Origin: Ochromonas danica
Lineage: Eukaryota > Sar > Chrysophyceae > Chromulinales > Chromulinaceae
Direction: 5' to 3'
NCBI GenBank assembly: GCA_015146655.1
Contig: VKHL01000083.1
Span: forward strand, 1-64,000
Length of the DNA: 64,000 bases
Shown here: piece after piece, positions 1 to 10,077 of the stretch
How positions within the stretch are numbered: the first letter of the stretch is position 1
How the letters are laid out: each line of letters begins with the position of its first letter
Made by a program: the position numbers and the translations under genes
Notes under the pieces: model-generated
What the model was told of the DNA's origin: nothing
Seen by the model: only the letters and a program-made list of their open reading frames with translations
The model's database searches: none

Positions 1-345
1 TTTGTAATGTTGTGTAGTAGCTTACCTGTAGTATGCCTTCATGACATTTGTTAAGTAATGATGACTCACTTGAGAGTGATTAACAAGATAAGTAAAGTAA
101 CTATCTAATGCGATTGACACATACGCACACACGCATACACACGCTATCTAAACGCATGTAGCTGCTGTTATCAAATATCATTCCCTTCTCCAAATGAGCT
201 TTTGCTCTGACCCTTCCTTCTTTTCTTTTTCTTTCCATGGAATGCTTCCATGGAAACTTCTCGTTGACCGCACATCTTCATCAATCAACACATCAACACA
301 CACAACGTTGAGGTTGATTGCTGACGACTACTCAATAGAAAGGTT
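1..345. other. Upstream non-coding region
   Basis: No open reading frame here looks like a gene. The stretch ends directly before the ATG of the START-domain gene and presumably holds its 5' leader and promoter. A short self-complementary pair, ccatggaa/ttccatgg, lies around 235-255. No TATA-like or other known motif is convincing. Confidence 0.4.
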
Positions 346-1667
346 ATGGAGACAGGACACATCCTTCTCTTAGCTGTAGTCTTTTGTATTATTGGCATTG
401 CAATCTATAATATTCAACTCTCTTTCTTAGATGATGAGAAAAGAGACTTTGTCTTGGAAAATAATGAAAATAGTGGGAGGTCATGTCATCCAATTGACAG
501 TGACAGTAGCATGACTACAGCTGATTGTCAGACCACACCTGACCTTACTCCTTCTTCTCCTTCTACCTGGAGAACACCTTCACCACCACCATCAACATCA
601 TCGTCGTCATCATCGTCATCGTCATCATCACCCTATAATTGGGAATTTGTATCCTTTAGTCGAAATATTGTAGTAAGTCAAAAGAAAGAAAGACCATCCT
701 CTTCCTTATTAGCTTTCAAAGGAGAGATGATGGTTAATCTACATATTGCTGATCTTCTAGCAGCATTTGTTAACACTACCCACACCATCCATTGGGCAGA
801 TAAGCTAACTGCTGTGGAAGTACATCCTCTTCTTCAACTGGAGAAGCATGATGATGAAAATGGTGAGTCTAAGAAGGAGAATGAGAAGGGTAAGAGAGGG
901 TTTTGGTCTCGACTACTCCATAGAAAGAAGTCTACCACCACCATTGCTAGTAGAAGCAGTAGAGGTAGTAGTGGTGGTACTACCGCTGCTGCTGCAACAA
1001 CAATGGCTAATGCTTCCTTACGAGACCACGAGAAGTTGCTCCTACTCTCTAATCAGGATAGTGAAGAAGATCTAATGTATCAACTCTATACTATGTGGCC
1101 ATTACCACCCAGAGACTTTCTATTCTATCGTCGTTTTCAAGTCTATCATGATAATCATAGTGTCTTGATTCACTATCATACAATCGAAGATCCTCGCTTC
1201 CCTCTTAAAGCGGGTACATTGCGTACATCTGCTCCTTATACAAATTGGATCTTCCAGACAAGAGAGGCATTCTGTGGGGAAGATGGAAAGTCTATGAGGA
1301 CAAATCAAGGTATCGATTATTCTAATCTACTGAGAATGAGGTTTAATTATATATGGTGGTGTTACTATTAGATATGATTACAGGTCAACGTGAACGTCTT
1401 TGTAGTATTCCCGTAGAGAATTCATCGAAAGCAACTTATATTAGTTTAGAGAGCTACGTTGAGATGGAAGATATTGGTTTAGCATGGTTGGTTAACTATG
1501 TTCAAAGGTAGAGACTATTGCATTAATGTGTTTTCCTTGGAGGTGATGGTGGTTAATTTGGTTAATTTGGTTAATGTAGGTCATGGCCCAAAAATACCTT
1601 GACTGCTTTTGTCAGGCAAGCTGCTCCCTTCACAACCTCTCCACATCCTAGGTTTCATTCATGGTAA
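346..1667 (+). CDS. Membrane-anchored START-domain lipid-binding protein
   Basis: Three exons (346-1309, 1384-1507, 1580-1667) joined at GT-AG sites give 391 residues. An N-terminal hydrophobic helix (about residues 5-21, HILLLAVVFCIIGIAIY) looks like a signal anchor. A Ser/Pro/Thr-rich linker follows. From about residue 100 the sequence has START-domain features: WPLPPRDFLFYRR in the middle, then AWLVNYVQR and SWPKNTLTAFVRQA near the end, which resemble the C-terminal helix of StAR/PCTP-type domains. A basic, Ser-rich insert (residues 165-230) sits inside the domain. START domains bind sterols, phospholipids or ceramide in a hydrophobic pocket, so a role in lipid transfer or sensing at a membrane is inferred. 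The lipid cannot be told from sequence. The exon 2 and exon 3 joins restore the family C-terminus, which supports the model. Confidence 0.72.
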
Positions 1668-1817
1668 TAGGCCGTCGTCGTTTAGCTAGTTCTTTTACTG
1701 TATACCACTATGAGTTGATGATTTATCTTTTTACTTGCCTCTTCGTTAACTATTACTCGAGCATTGCACGTTAACATATTGTTTCATTTTCACTGTGAAG
1801 GATTTCAAAATCGAATC

Positions 1818-2763
1818 AAACTTCATTGATTACATGTTGTGTTTTACATCATTATACTTGACATGTGATGGCTGAAGAATGTCAGCGTGGCAGCTAGGGC
1901 ACGATCAATCTCTTGCTTCACGAGGGGATCAGAGATATTCCCACGAGGAATGAAGCCATGATCAACGTCACCAAAGGAAATGCTCTCAGATGTTGGATGA
2001 TTCTCCTTGAGCTTCTTGAACCAAGCACCTCCAACATCATACTCAGCTTCATCACCTCGAGTAGGAAGCCAAAGCATTGGCTTGCGCACTGCTGAAACCA
2101 AGGACAGAATATCTCCACCAAAGATACCTGCTTCTATTTTCAGGCTGGGATGGGCAATGGCACAGCAAGAGTAGTTGTCAGCCTCGTCAGATGCAAGCAC
2201 ATGTGCTGCAACCCATCCACCCCAGCAAAAGGCAAGGATAGCGATCTGCTTTACTCCTTCACTCTTCATATGATCAACTACCACCTTAATACGTGGCAAG
2301 AGATCCTCAGTTGGGAAGCGCTTCAAAGCTTCAACAGCTTCCCCCATAGAGATATTCTGACTGAACCCTGGATAGATAGAAGAAGGAGGATGAGAAGATG
2401 AGAAGGGAGAAGGTCATTTCAGGAGAGAGAGTGTGTGTGCGTACTCACCATCACCATCTACAGCTCCCTCCATCGCGGGGACTAACAGCTTGGGCACTAC
2501 CGTGTAGTACCCTTCATCTCCCAAGAAGTCTGCGATATTACGAGTACGTCCACCATTCCAGCCGAAGACATCGGGGATGACAAGAACGCCTTTTTCTCCC
2601 ACCTTACCACTGTGATAGAACTCTTGACCATTGTCCAGACGATGTGTCTGACCTACAAAGGCATAGTCAGGTTCGAGGAACTTGTAAGCATTGGGTGGAC
2701 AACAAGGTAGTGCACACATGATTCTCCAGGTTAGGCTCAGTTGTGACTGTTGGATTCGATTGT
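1818..2763. repeat. Left arm of hydrolase palindrome
   Basis: This arm is the reverse complement of 3404-4349. I found only three substitutions across it, all in exon 2: one silent, one Asn/Asp, one Thr/Met. The 81-bp intron is identical between the arms. Identity stops sharply at 1818/4349. On the inner side it falls to roughly 80-85% at about 2763/3404 and fades near 2975/3190. Confidence 0.9.
1844..2719 (-). CDS. Dienelactone hydrolase family protein, copy 1
   Basis: Two exons (2719-2449 and 2367-1844, reverse strand) give 264 residues, the usual size for this alpha/beta hydrolase family. The catalytic triad is visible: Cys138 in the nucleophile elbow AFCWGG, Asp196 in RGDEAEYD and His227 in DVDHGF. 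In bacteria the enzyme opens dienelactone to maleylacetate; eukaryotic relatives (carboxymethylenebutenolidase-like) act on assorted esters or lactones, so the substrate here is unknown. No targeting peptide is seen, which suggests the cytosol. It is transcribed away from its near-identical partner at 3448-4323 across a 728-bp shared upstream region. It differs from the partner at two residues (Asn for Asp in the GNISDP stretch, Thr for Met near the C-terminus). Confidence 0.88.
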
Positions 2764-3403
2764 GACGAACAGGTTCTCATGGTGAACGGTGTCTCTCATG
2801 GATGTGCTGTACTGAGCAGTTCTGATAAAGATGCTGGGATGTGTTAACAAAGGTAGAAGCAGTTGTTGAGTCGTTTTATAACTGTTAGAATGTTACTTTA
2901 TTTCTCACATATTGTTGTCGTAAGTGTCTATATCACTTCACCACCTCGTCTCCAATTGTCGAAATCTTTGTGAAGTGGGATGTGTTTTGATGAAAGAGAA
3001 GGACGAACCATTTTATGGCGAGTTTTAACCCCTAAAATGCTACTTTGCGAGTGCATCCCAAATCACCGCTTTGTGTTGATATGTGGGAATCTCCACCAAG
3101 CCCGCCTGCTTCTATAATTGACGGTTGTGATATGATACGCTGCACTGCACTGTTCGTCAATTGAAGCATCTGGGGTGAAAGTATCAAGCACTTCTCTGAG
3201 ATTCCGACAAATGGGAGGGAGGTGGTGAAGTGATACAGACACTCACGACAGCAATATGTGAGCAATAAAGTACCATTCTACTAGTTATAAAACAACTCAA
3301 CTACTTCTACCTTTATTAACACATCCCAGCATCTTTATCTGAACTGCTCAGTACAGCACAGCAATAAGCGACACCATTTCCCATGAGAACCAACCAACAT
3401 GAC
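2764..3403. promoter_or_regulatory. Shared divergent promoter region of the hydrolase pair
   Basis: This is the spacer between two head-to-head genes. Its outer parts (about 2764-2975 and 3190-3403) are inverted copies of each other at roughly 80-85% by eye, with small indels. The middle, around 2976-3190, is not symmetrical. No gene is supported. Each gene therefore has its own diverged version of the same ancestral promoter. Confidence 0.55.
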
Positions 3404-4349
3404 ATTATCGAATCCAACAGTCACAACTGAGCCTAACCTGGAGAATCATGTGTGCACTACCTTGTTGTCCACCCAATGCTTACAAGTTCCTCGAACCTGA
3501 CTATGCCTTTGTAGGTCAGACACATCGTCTGGACAATGGTCAAGAGTTCTATCACAGTGGTAAGGTGGGAGAAAAAGGCGTTCTTGTCATCCCCGATGTC
3601 TTCGGCTGGAATGGTGGACGTACTCGTAATATCGCAGACTTCTTGGGAGATGAAGGGTACTACACGGTAGTGCCCAAGCTGTTAGTCCCCGCGATGGAGG
3701 GAGCTGTAGATGGTGATGGTGAGTACGCACACACACTCTCTCTCCTGAAATGACCTTCTCCCTTCTCATCTTCTCATCCTCCTTCTTCTATCTATCCAGG
3801 GTTCAGTCAGAATATCTCTATGGGGGAAGCTGTTGAAGCTTTGAAGCGCTTCCCAACTGAGGATCTCTTGCCACGTATTAAGGTGGTAGTTGATCATATG
3901 AAGAGTGAAGGAGTAAAGCAGATCGCTATCCTTGCCTTTTGCTGGGGTGGATGGGTTGCAGCACATGTGCTTGCATCTGACGAGGCTGACAACTACTCTT
4001 GCTGTGCCATTGCCCATCCCAGCCTGAAAATAGAAGCAGGTATCTTTGGTGGAGATATTCTGTCCTTGGTTTCAGCAGTGCGCAAGCCAATGCTTTGGCT
4101 TCCTACTCGAGGTGATGAAGCTGAGTATGATGTTGGAGGTGCTTGGTTCAAGAAGCTCAAGGAGAATCATCCAACATCTGAGAGCATTTCCTTTGGCGAC
4201 GTTGATCATGGCTTCATTCCTCGTGGGGATATCTCTGATCCCCTCGTGAAGCAAGAGATTGATCGTGCCCTAGCTGCCATGCTGACATTCTTCAGCCATC
4301 ACATGTCAAGTATAATGATGTAAAACACAACATGTAATCAATGAAGTTT
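3404..4349. repeat. Right arm of hydrolase palindrome
   Basis: This is the reverse complement of 1818-2763 with three substitutions over about 946 bp, and it contains the whole second hydrolase gene. The outer edge lies 26 bp past the stop codon; beyond it the two flanks share nothing visible. Confidence 0.9.
3448..4323 (+). CDS. Dienelactone hydrolase family protein, copy 2
   Basis: Two exons (3448-3718 and 3800-4323) give 264 residues. The start is the ATG at 3448, and the intron is a clean GT-AG intron of 81 bp. The triad is intact: Cys138 (AFCWGG), Asp196 and His227 (DVDHGF). The family hydrolyses dienelactones or related esters through a cysteine nucleophile; the native substrate is not known. 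It mirrors the gene at 1844-2719 and both copies are open throughout, so both are probably expressed. Upstream sequences differ more than gene bodies, so the two copies could be regulated differently. Confidence 0.88.
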
Positions 4350-4627
4350 AATGCCATTCATTAGATCATTTTGTTTTTTCGCATTGCACCTTGGCTTTTA
4401 TTTTTATTGCATGGCTGCACGACTGGTTAAAGTAGGCCGTTTAGTTTCTCTTTGTCTGTGAATGCAAGTGAGGTGTAATTGGTACAAGATAGCAAAAGCA
4501 ATCGCTAACTTTGCAAAGCGTGCGATGAGGGAGATTAAAAGTCAATGTTTCTTATTTCAAACTTAGATAAGAAAGGTTTGAAGTCACCTCCTTGGAGCAG
4601 CTGTTTGGTTTTGCACAAGTTTGGAGA

Positions 4628-6711
4628 ATGCAAGCCAAAATTGGTGGTGAATTAAGGTTAATATTACTCTTTCTTCTTGCATTGACTGAGTTATCTTCTA
4701 CAAATGCTTGGTTATTAAGAAGTTCTTACAGGGCAGGATGGTTGTTATCGAAAAGTTATTTTCGACAGACAGAGATGATGTTATTCAATTCACCACCACC
4801 ACGTCATCAACAAGATCATCACTTGCCTGACAGCTCTTGGCAAAGCTACTTGAACACTCTGATGAGTAAATCAGCTGTGAATTGGCGTAGAGTAGTTCCC
4901 ACACTCACTATTGCAGGATCATTTCTTCTTGGCAATGTGGCACCGTCCACCGCTGGGGAATGGAATGATCGCAATCGTCTTGCTGCTGAAACTTGGCGAA
5001 CTGTAGATCAACTCTATATGGATCGTACCTTTAATGGACAAGATTGGTTCCATTTGCGTCAATCCATTGTAAAGAAGACCTATGATTCCGATGAAGCAGT
5101 CTATACTGCCATCAAAGAGATGTTAAACAAGCTAGGAGATAAGTATACACGATATCTTCCACCTTCTCAATATGAAACCTTGATGGGAAGTGCACAGGGA
5201 CAACTTATTGGTATTGGAGTAGAGTTGGGCACTAGAGAAGGTGAGCGTAGGTAGAGTGTGGTTTGGTTGTTGACTGTATTAGGGAGGTTGTTTATATGTG
5301 TGTAGCATGTATGCGGATAGTGGGTTCACCCTTTCAATCCTCTCTTAAGCATATAATGTGATATGGTTTGTTCTATGGTGTAATAGATGGGAAGATTGAG
5401 ATTCTACGTGTTGAATCTGATTCTCCAGCAGAAAAGAGTGGGTTAAGACATGGTGATATTCTGGTCAAAGTAGATGGTAATAATGCCTTGCAACTTAGTG
5501 CAGAGCAAGTAGGAGCGTTATTAAGGTGAGATTTCCACCTTACCATTCTTGGTCGCATGGCCCTCCAATCAGCGCTACAAATCAATGCTGTTGGTATTCG
5601 CTGTTGCCGTTTAATAGTGTCTTATTGATATGACTCGTGTTTACTTATTTGTCATTTGTTATTACCATGCCTCTTATTGTTGTTGTACTGTCATATACAT
5701 CAGAGGAAAGGAAGACTCCAAGGTATCCTTGGAAGTTGATCGACAAGGAGAAGAAATATCACTCAATTTACAACGACAATCCATTCGTTTGCAAGGTGTT
5801 CAATCTCAACTTCTTCCCGTATCCATTCATGGTACTACGAGAAAAGTGTTTTATATCAGAATTCGCAGTTTTGACGTCAACACTAAGGATGATTTGATTC
5901 GCGCGTTTGAGGACATCCACATGAAGTAAGTGCACTGCTATGTGGATGCAATGTTGACTTCATCTAATACACCTGGTTGCCTCCATGGACTGTGGCTTGT
6001 TTGGTAGAGGTAGTCAAATTGATGATTTGGTCATCGATCTTCGTAATAATGGTGGTGGAGTATTACAAGGAGCTGTGGACACTGCGTCACTCTTCATGAC
6101 ACCTGGTAATCATGTTTTGCTATTATGATGATGATTACGAGGGATTAACCGTTTCTGTGTGACACAGGAAAGATCATTGTATATGTAGTGGGGAAAGATG
6201 GTTTACCAGAAGCCAGACAGATTGCGGGGAGCACACTGACATCCGCTGATACACTCTTACCTGACCTCACCCATCCGTGCTTCATCTTGATCGATGGTAA
6301 CACAGCTTCAGCTGCTGAAGTCTTTGCTGCTGGATTGAAAGAGAATGACCGAGCAACGCTGATAGGGGAGAAGAGCTTTGGAAAGGGTGTCATTCAAACT
6401 TTGCAGCCGCTCTCCCAAGGAGGTGTTGCTGTCACTATTGCAAGATATGAGACTCCTCAACATCACAATATTAATAAGGTAAGATTAGTGGAGTGGTGTG
6501 TATTTCCTCTAGTATGCATGTGAGATCGTCCCTTAGCTATTAGCGTTGGAATGAGGGAGAGTATCGTGTTGCAATTGGTGTGGTGTGGTCCCTCTGTTAA
6601 CATTCCTGTTGTGTGTGTATGTAGGTGGGTATCGAGCCAGACAGAACGGGGCATTGTGAATCTTCGCAGGAAGTGTCAAGTTGTCTATCAACACTACTGT
6701 CTTCCTTGTAA
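4628..6711 (+). CDS. ctpA: Thylakoid lumen C-terminal processing protease (D1 protease, S41)
   Basis: Six exons (4628-5240, 5387-5525, 5704-5925, 6008-6105, 6168-6478, 6625-6711) give 489 residues. The order is presequence, N-terminal domain, PDZ domain (exon 2, around residues 205-270, DSPAEKSGLRHGD) and S41 protease domain. The catalytic dyad is Ser405 in NTASAAE and Lys430 in SFGKG. Their 25-residue spacing matches the known Ser/Lys spacing of algal D1 protease. The enzyme trims the C-terminus of photosystem II protein D1 so that the manganese cluster can assemble. The presequence is tripartite: a signal peptide ending SSTNA, an aromatic +1 residue (WLLRSS), then a twin-arginine lumen signal (WRRVVPTLTIAGSFLLG ... 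STAG). The ATG at 4628 was chosen because it starts this signal peptide. Confidence 0.92.
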
Positions 6712-7164
6712 CCCTTCTTAACATATCGTTCACTTCGTGGAGCCTAAACTCGAATTTTGTTACGGTAGGTAGGATAACGTTCCACCTTCTCAATATATAC
6801 CGCCCGTAGTGTGTCCGCACCAGCAAAGCAGCGTCGGGCCTCATTATTCAGTGCTGTTAGTGTAAAATCTGAGATTTGTGTCATGGTGTGGGTGGAAAAA
6901 AATCCAAACAGGGGTGGCGGTTCATAGGGTTAGGGGTGAAAAATTAATTGTTTACATAACACAGGGAGTGATTTCATTAAGAGCACATAGGTCCATGTCA
7001 CGAAGGTATTGCCTATCGTATTGAGGGTCAAGGTCAGGGAAGAAGGGAGGGGAAGACAGGGTTAGGGACGGTATCTTTTAGGAGTTGAACGAACAGATCC
7101 AGAAAGACACGGCGATAATCATCCGTTTTTACAAGAGACGAGGTCATTTATGCTAGGAATCACT
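6712..7164. other. Intergenic region between convergent ctpA and HMG genes
   Basis: This 453-bp stretch holds the 3' ends of two convergent genes. Reading frames here are short and lack family features. A G-rich run (gggttaggggtg and similar) lies around 6900-7070. Nothing else is seen. Confidence 0.4.
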
Positions 7165-7497
7165 TTAAGCATCAATAGCAGCCTTGCGGGACTGGGATTC
7201 CTTGGTATAGGCCTGGGGAAGACAAGATTCAACGGAACATGGTCAGAATATCGCCTGATCAACGACTACCAGTCATTAAATTAAATAGGAACTCACCGCC
7301 TTAGCTTTCTCATCCATAGCAGCCCACATCTGACCAAGCATCTTGCCCATCTCGCCAAAAGTGGCTTCAGGGTGAGATGCCTTCAATTCCTTGCGCTTCT
7401 CCTGACAGAATAGGATATAAGGAGAAGGGGCACGCTTGGTTTTAGGCTTGTCAGCCTTGGCGGAAGCCTTTCCATCAGCCTTCTTTGCTCTTGCCAT
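7165..7497 (-). CDS. Small HMG-box chromatin protein (NHP6/HMGB-like)
   Basis: Two exons on the reverse strand (7497-7297, 7212-7165) give 82 residues. A lysine-rich N-terminal arm of about 22 residues (MARAKKADGKASAKADKPK) precedes a single HMG box: KRAPSPYILFCQEKR, then GEMGKMLGQMW, then AYTKESQSRKAA after the intron. Length and layout match yeast NHP6, a minor-groove-bending architectural protein that helps transcription and chromatin remodelling in the nucleus. The intron falls inside the third helix, and the spliced frame restores the expected end of the box. It is divergent from the PDE6D-like gene at 8407, with about 900 bp between the starts. Confidence 0.9.
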
Positions 7498-8406
7498 ATT
7501 GTTCTTAGATTTGAAAAAGTCTTGAAAGTTGGGGAGAGTGTGAGTGCAGTTGCTGCAGCTACTGAGTTATATGTGAGAGCTTCCCTCTATGAGAGTCACA
7601 GTGAGAGATGACCGCCAATAGAGGGCAGACAGTGATCGTCCCGGATTGGGATCGTGTTAACTTCCCTTACCCCGCGCAAGTTTTCAGTTCCCGCATCTTG
7701 GAGAGACGACAACGACTTCTTGGTGTGGATGAAAAGTTGTTTTTCAGTGGACAGTGAGAAATTCAAATAATTTGAATTTTGCTTGGATGTGGTGAATGAG
7801 AGGTTAGGATGATGATTAACATCTAACTAGTGCATGGTTATAGCTAACATCATAATAGAATGATTAATAATGAAGTTAATTCTATTTATTCTCTTTTTTA
7901 TCTATTGATTATCTTATTCTAAAATTGACCACTGATTAGTTTGTAAATACAATATGTATGTTATTTGATTTGTAATATTCATATGTTAATGGTTATCAAT
8001 TGATTCAATTTTTCTTCTAATACAGCCACTACTATGGTTCTATCAGATGCAATGGAAGTCATCCAAGTCACAGAGTCCATTCCCAGATCTCTAGGCCAGT
8101 CTCCCAGATTTAGGCTGGCTGTCTGGGTCTGGAGTGATCTTTCTGTGTCAAGCATGGACAAGGCGAAAGCAAATCAACTGACCTGACTGACCGACTGGAA
8201 CAAGTCCAAGAAGTCCAACTTGTCCTCCATCTCTACACTCTTTCCCGTATTATCATATTCCATTATTTTCCCTTGGGATTCTATTCATTCTCCTTCTTCT
8301 CTTTAAATCTTTGTCTTTTCTTTGAATTATTTTCTGTTTTTGTACGTACAAGGAAGAAGAAGAATTATTATTATTATATAATACCCACAGAAGAAAAAAG
8401 AATAGT
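7498..8406. other. Divergent intergenic region HMG / PDE6D-like
   Basis: This 909-bp region separates two genes read in opposite directions. It is very AT-rich around 7740-8010. A short reverse-strand reading frame near 7979-8155 has no family features. Nothing else is supported. Confidence 0.4.
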
Positions 8407-9590
8407 ATGGAGGCTAAAAGAGAGTCTTCATCTTCCCGACTTTGTAAAGCTACTGATAGTGATGATCATGCCTGGTCACAAGAGAAAGTGTCAGGGAAAT
8501 TTCTTCGTGATGGAATGAAATTAGTAGATGATGTTTCTGCACGAAGTGATAGTAAACTATATCTTCAATCTACTACAGAAGCTGCACCTTCTAAATATGC
8601 TTCAGCTAGTTTTGATGTGGCAGAAGAGAAAGCAAGAATTATAGAAATCCAACAAGAATTAGAAGCAGAAGAAGAATTTGAACGTTTAAAGTCAACCCCC
8701 ACGGTCAGTGTACCTTGTGTTGCAAAATCGACTATGGCAAAGGAATTTGTACGTGGGTTCTCAATGTGAGTTTTATGTTCTTCTTCCCAGAAAGATCCTA
8801 TGACTACATTCTAATAACAGATTATATGCGATGATGATGGTTTTTGATAGTATGTCTATGAATATGAGAGATGCCTTAACTGGAAGATTAATGTGGAGAT
8901 CTGCGAATTGGGATGTTGATGAGATGTTCTCGAAGGAGATTATTGGTGAGTAACTAGTAGGGTTGTACTCTCATTCTATTCTTTTCTCGGTGAGGAGGAC
9001 AAGCTGCTAACCTGATAGTTGTTCTTGTGTTATTAGAGGAGATTCCTAAGGAAATTCTGCAATGTCGTGTGGTCTCAAGAGAGATCATTTTCACTTCACG
9101 AATGGAATTGGAGAATTTTCGGTAATTCTATACTCTATGCTTACAGTAATAGCAATCGTAATGCAATCTTAATTCTTGGATTTAACCTACGCATGTGTCT
9201 ATCCTGTATGGATTGTGGTCAACAGGTTGGAGCAGCGAGTCTATTATAAAGGAGTCTGCATAGAAGGTCTGCGTTCATAGTTATCAACCTTGCTATTTCT
9301 TTGTGTTAACAGTACTTCTTTTTGGCTAATGAATAGAATGGTTCTTCAAGTTTGGTTATGTTATGTCTGGATCACGCAATTCTTGGCAACAAACAATAGG
9401 TGAGTGTTGTTGTGATATTTTACAGTCTATGAAAAGAGCTTAAATGGCTTTTTGGTTGTTAATAGATGCCGCTCCACCTGAACAAATGCTCTCTGCGGAA
9501 GCTCTCTCTGGCCAAGTGGTATTTGAGACTGCATTTTATGATGATCAGACATTTCTTTGCAAGAATAGTGTGCGCATCTACTATGTCTAA
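8407..9590 (+). CDS. PDE6D: PDE6D-like prenyl-binding protein (GDI-like solubilising factor)
   Basis: Six exons (8407-8765, 8851-8945, 9037-9121, 9226-9266, 9337-9399, 9466-9590) give 255 residues. From about residue 108 the protein follows PDE-delta closely: RDALTGRLMWRS, CRVVSREIIFTS, FRLEQRVYYKG, EEWFFKFGYVM, TIDAAPPEQM and the terminal SVRIYYV. This immunoglobulin-like fold holds farnesyl or geranylgeranyl tails of small GTPases and other lipidated proteins and carries them to membranes, notably cilia or flagella, where ARL2/ARL3 release them. Usual family length is about 150, so the first 107 residues, acidic and polar, are an added N-terminal extension. Five short introns interrupt the conserved part; each join restores the alignment. 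Confidence 0.9.
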
Positions 9591-10077
9591 AGGTTAATGG
9601 TGTTCTGAACAAGTATTTTCTTCTCGTTTTTATTTCTTGTTGCCTTGCTTCGCATTCTCTGTCCGCACTTCCACTACCAGCAATTATTTTTCGGTCACTG
9701 GACTCCTTACGTGCTAAGCAGTAACCCCAGTGTGATGTGAAGAAAAGAGTTTTCGTCGTCAGAAGAAAAAGTGAGCTTCCTCCTGCCCGAACGCCTCTAT
9801 CCTCATAACATTCAGATGTATTTTTGATTTGGGCGGCAGTTTCGGTTTTTGTTTTTTTGTGTTTTTGTTTGTGTGTGAGTGTCACACAGAGAGAGCGCAC
9901 GGTGGAGCACAGCAGTGCAGCAGCTGCCATAAGACTCAGCAGTGCAGAGTGCAGCACGAGCAGTCCAGTCAGTCATTGGACCTGCTGCCTTTCCTTTCAT
10001 CCATTGCTGTTCTTGCAGCTTGCTCCCTTGGATTATCCTCAGTAAAGAGACCTTTCCTAGAAAGAAAGCTGAGGATC
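9591..10077. other. Intergenic region upstream of mitochondrial IF-2
   Basis: This 487-bp stretch holds the 3' end of the PDE6D-like gene and the promoter and leader of IF-2. The frame of IF-2 stays open upstream to about 9829, but no ATG occurs there and the sequence is T-rich and simple. I treat it as leader. Confidence 0.4.

Noticed and set aside
7979-8155. Short reverse-strand frame between the HMG and PDE6D-like genes
   Set aside because: It has 58 residues, no domain, no splice context and low-complexity surroundings.
9427-9957. A 176-codon open frame on the reverse strand
   Set aside because: It crosses the last exon of the PDE6D-like gene and the IF-2 leader, has biased composition and no family features.
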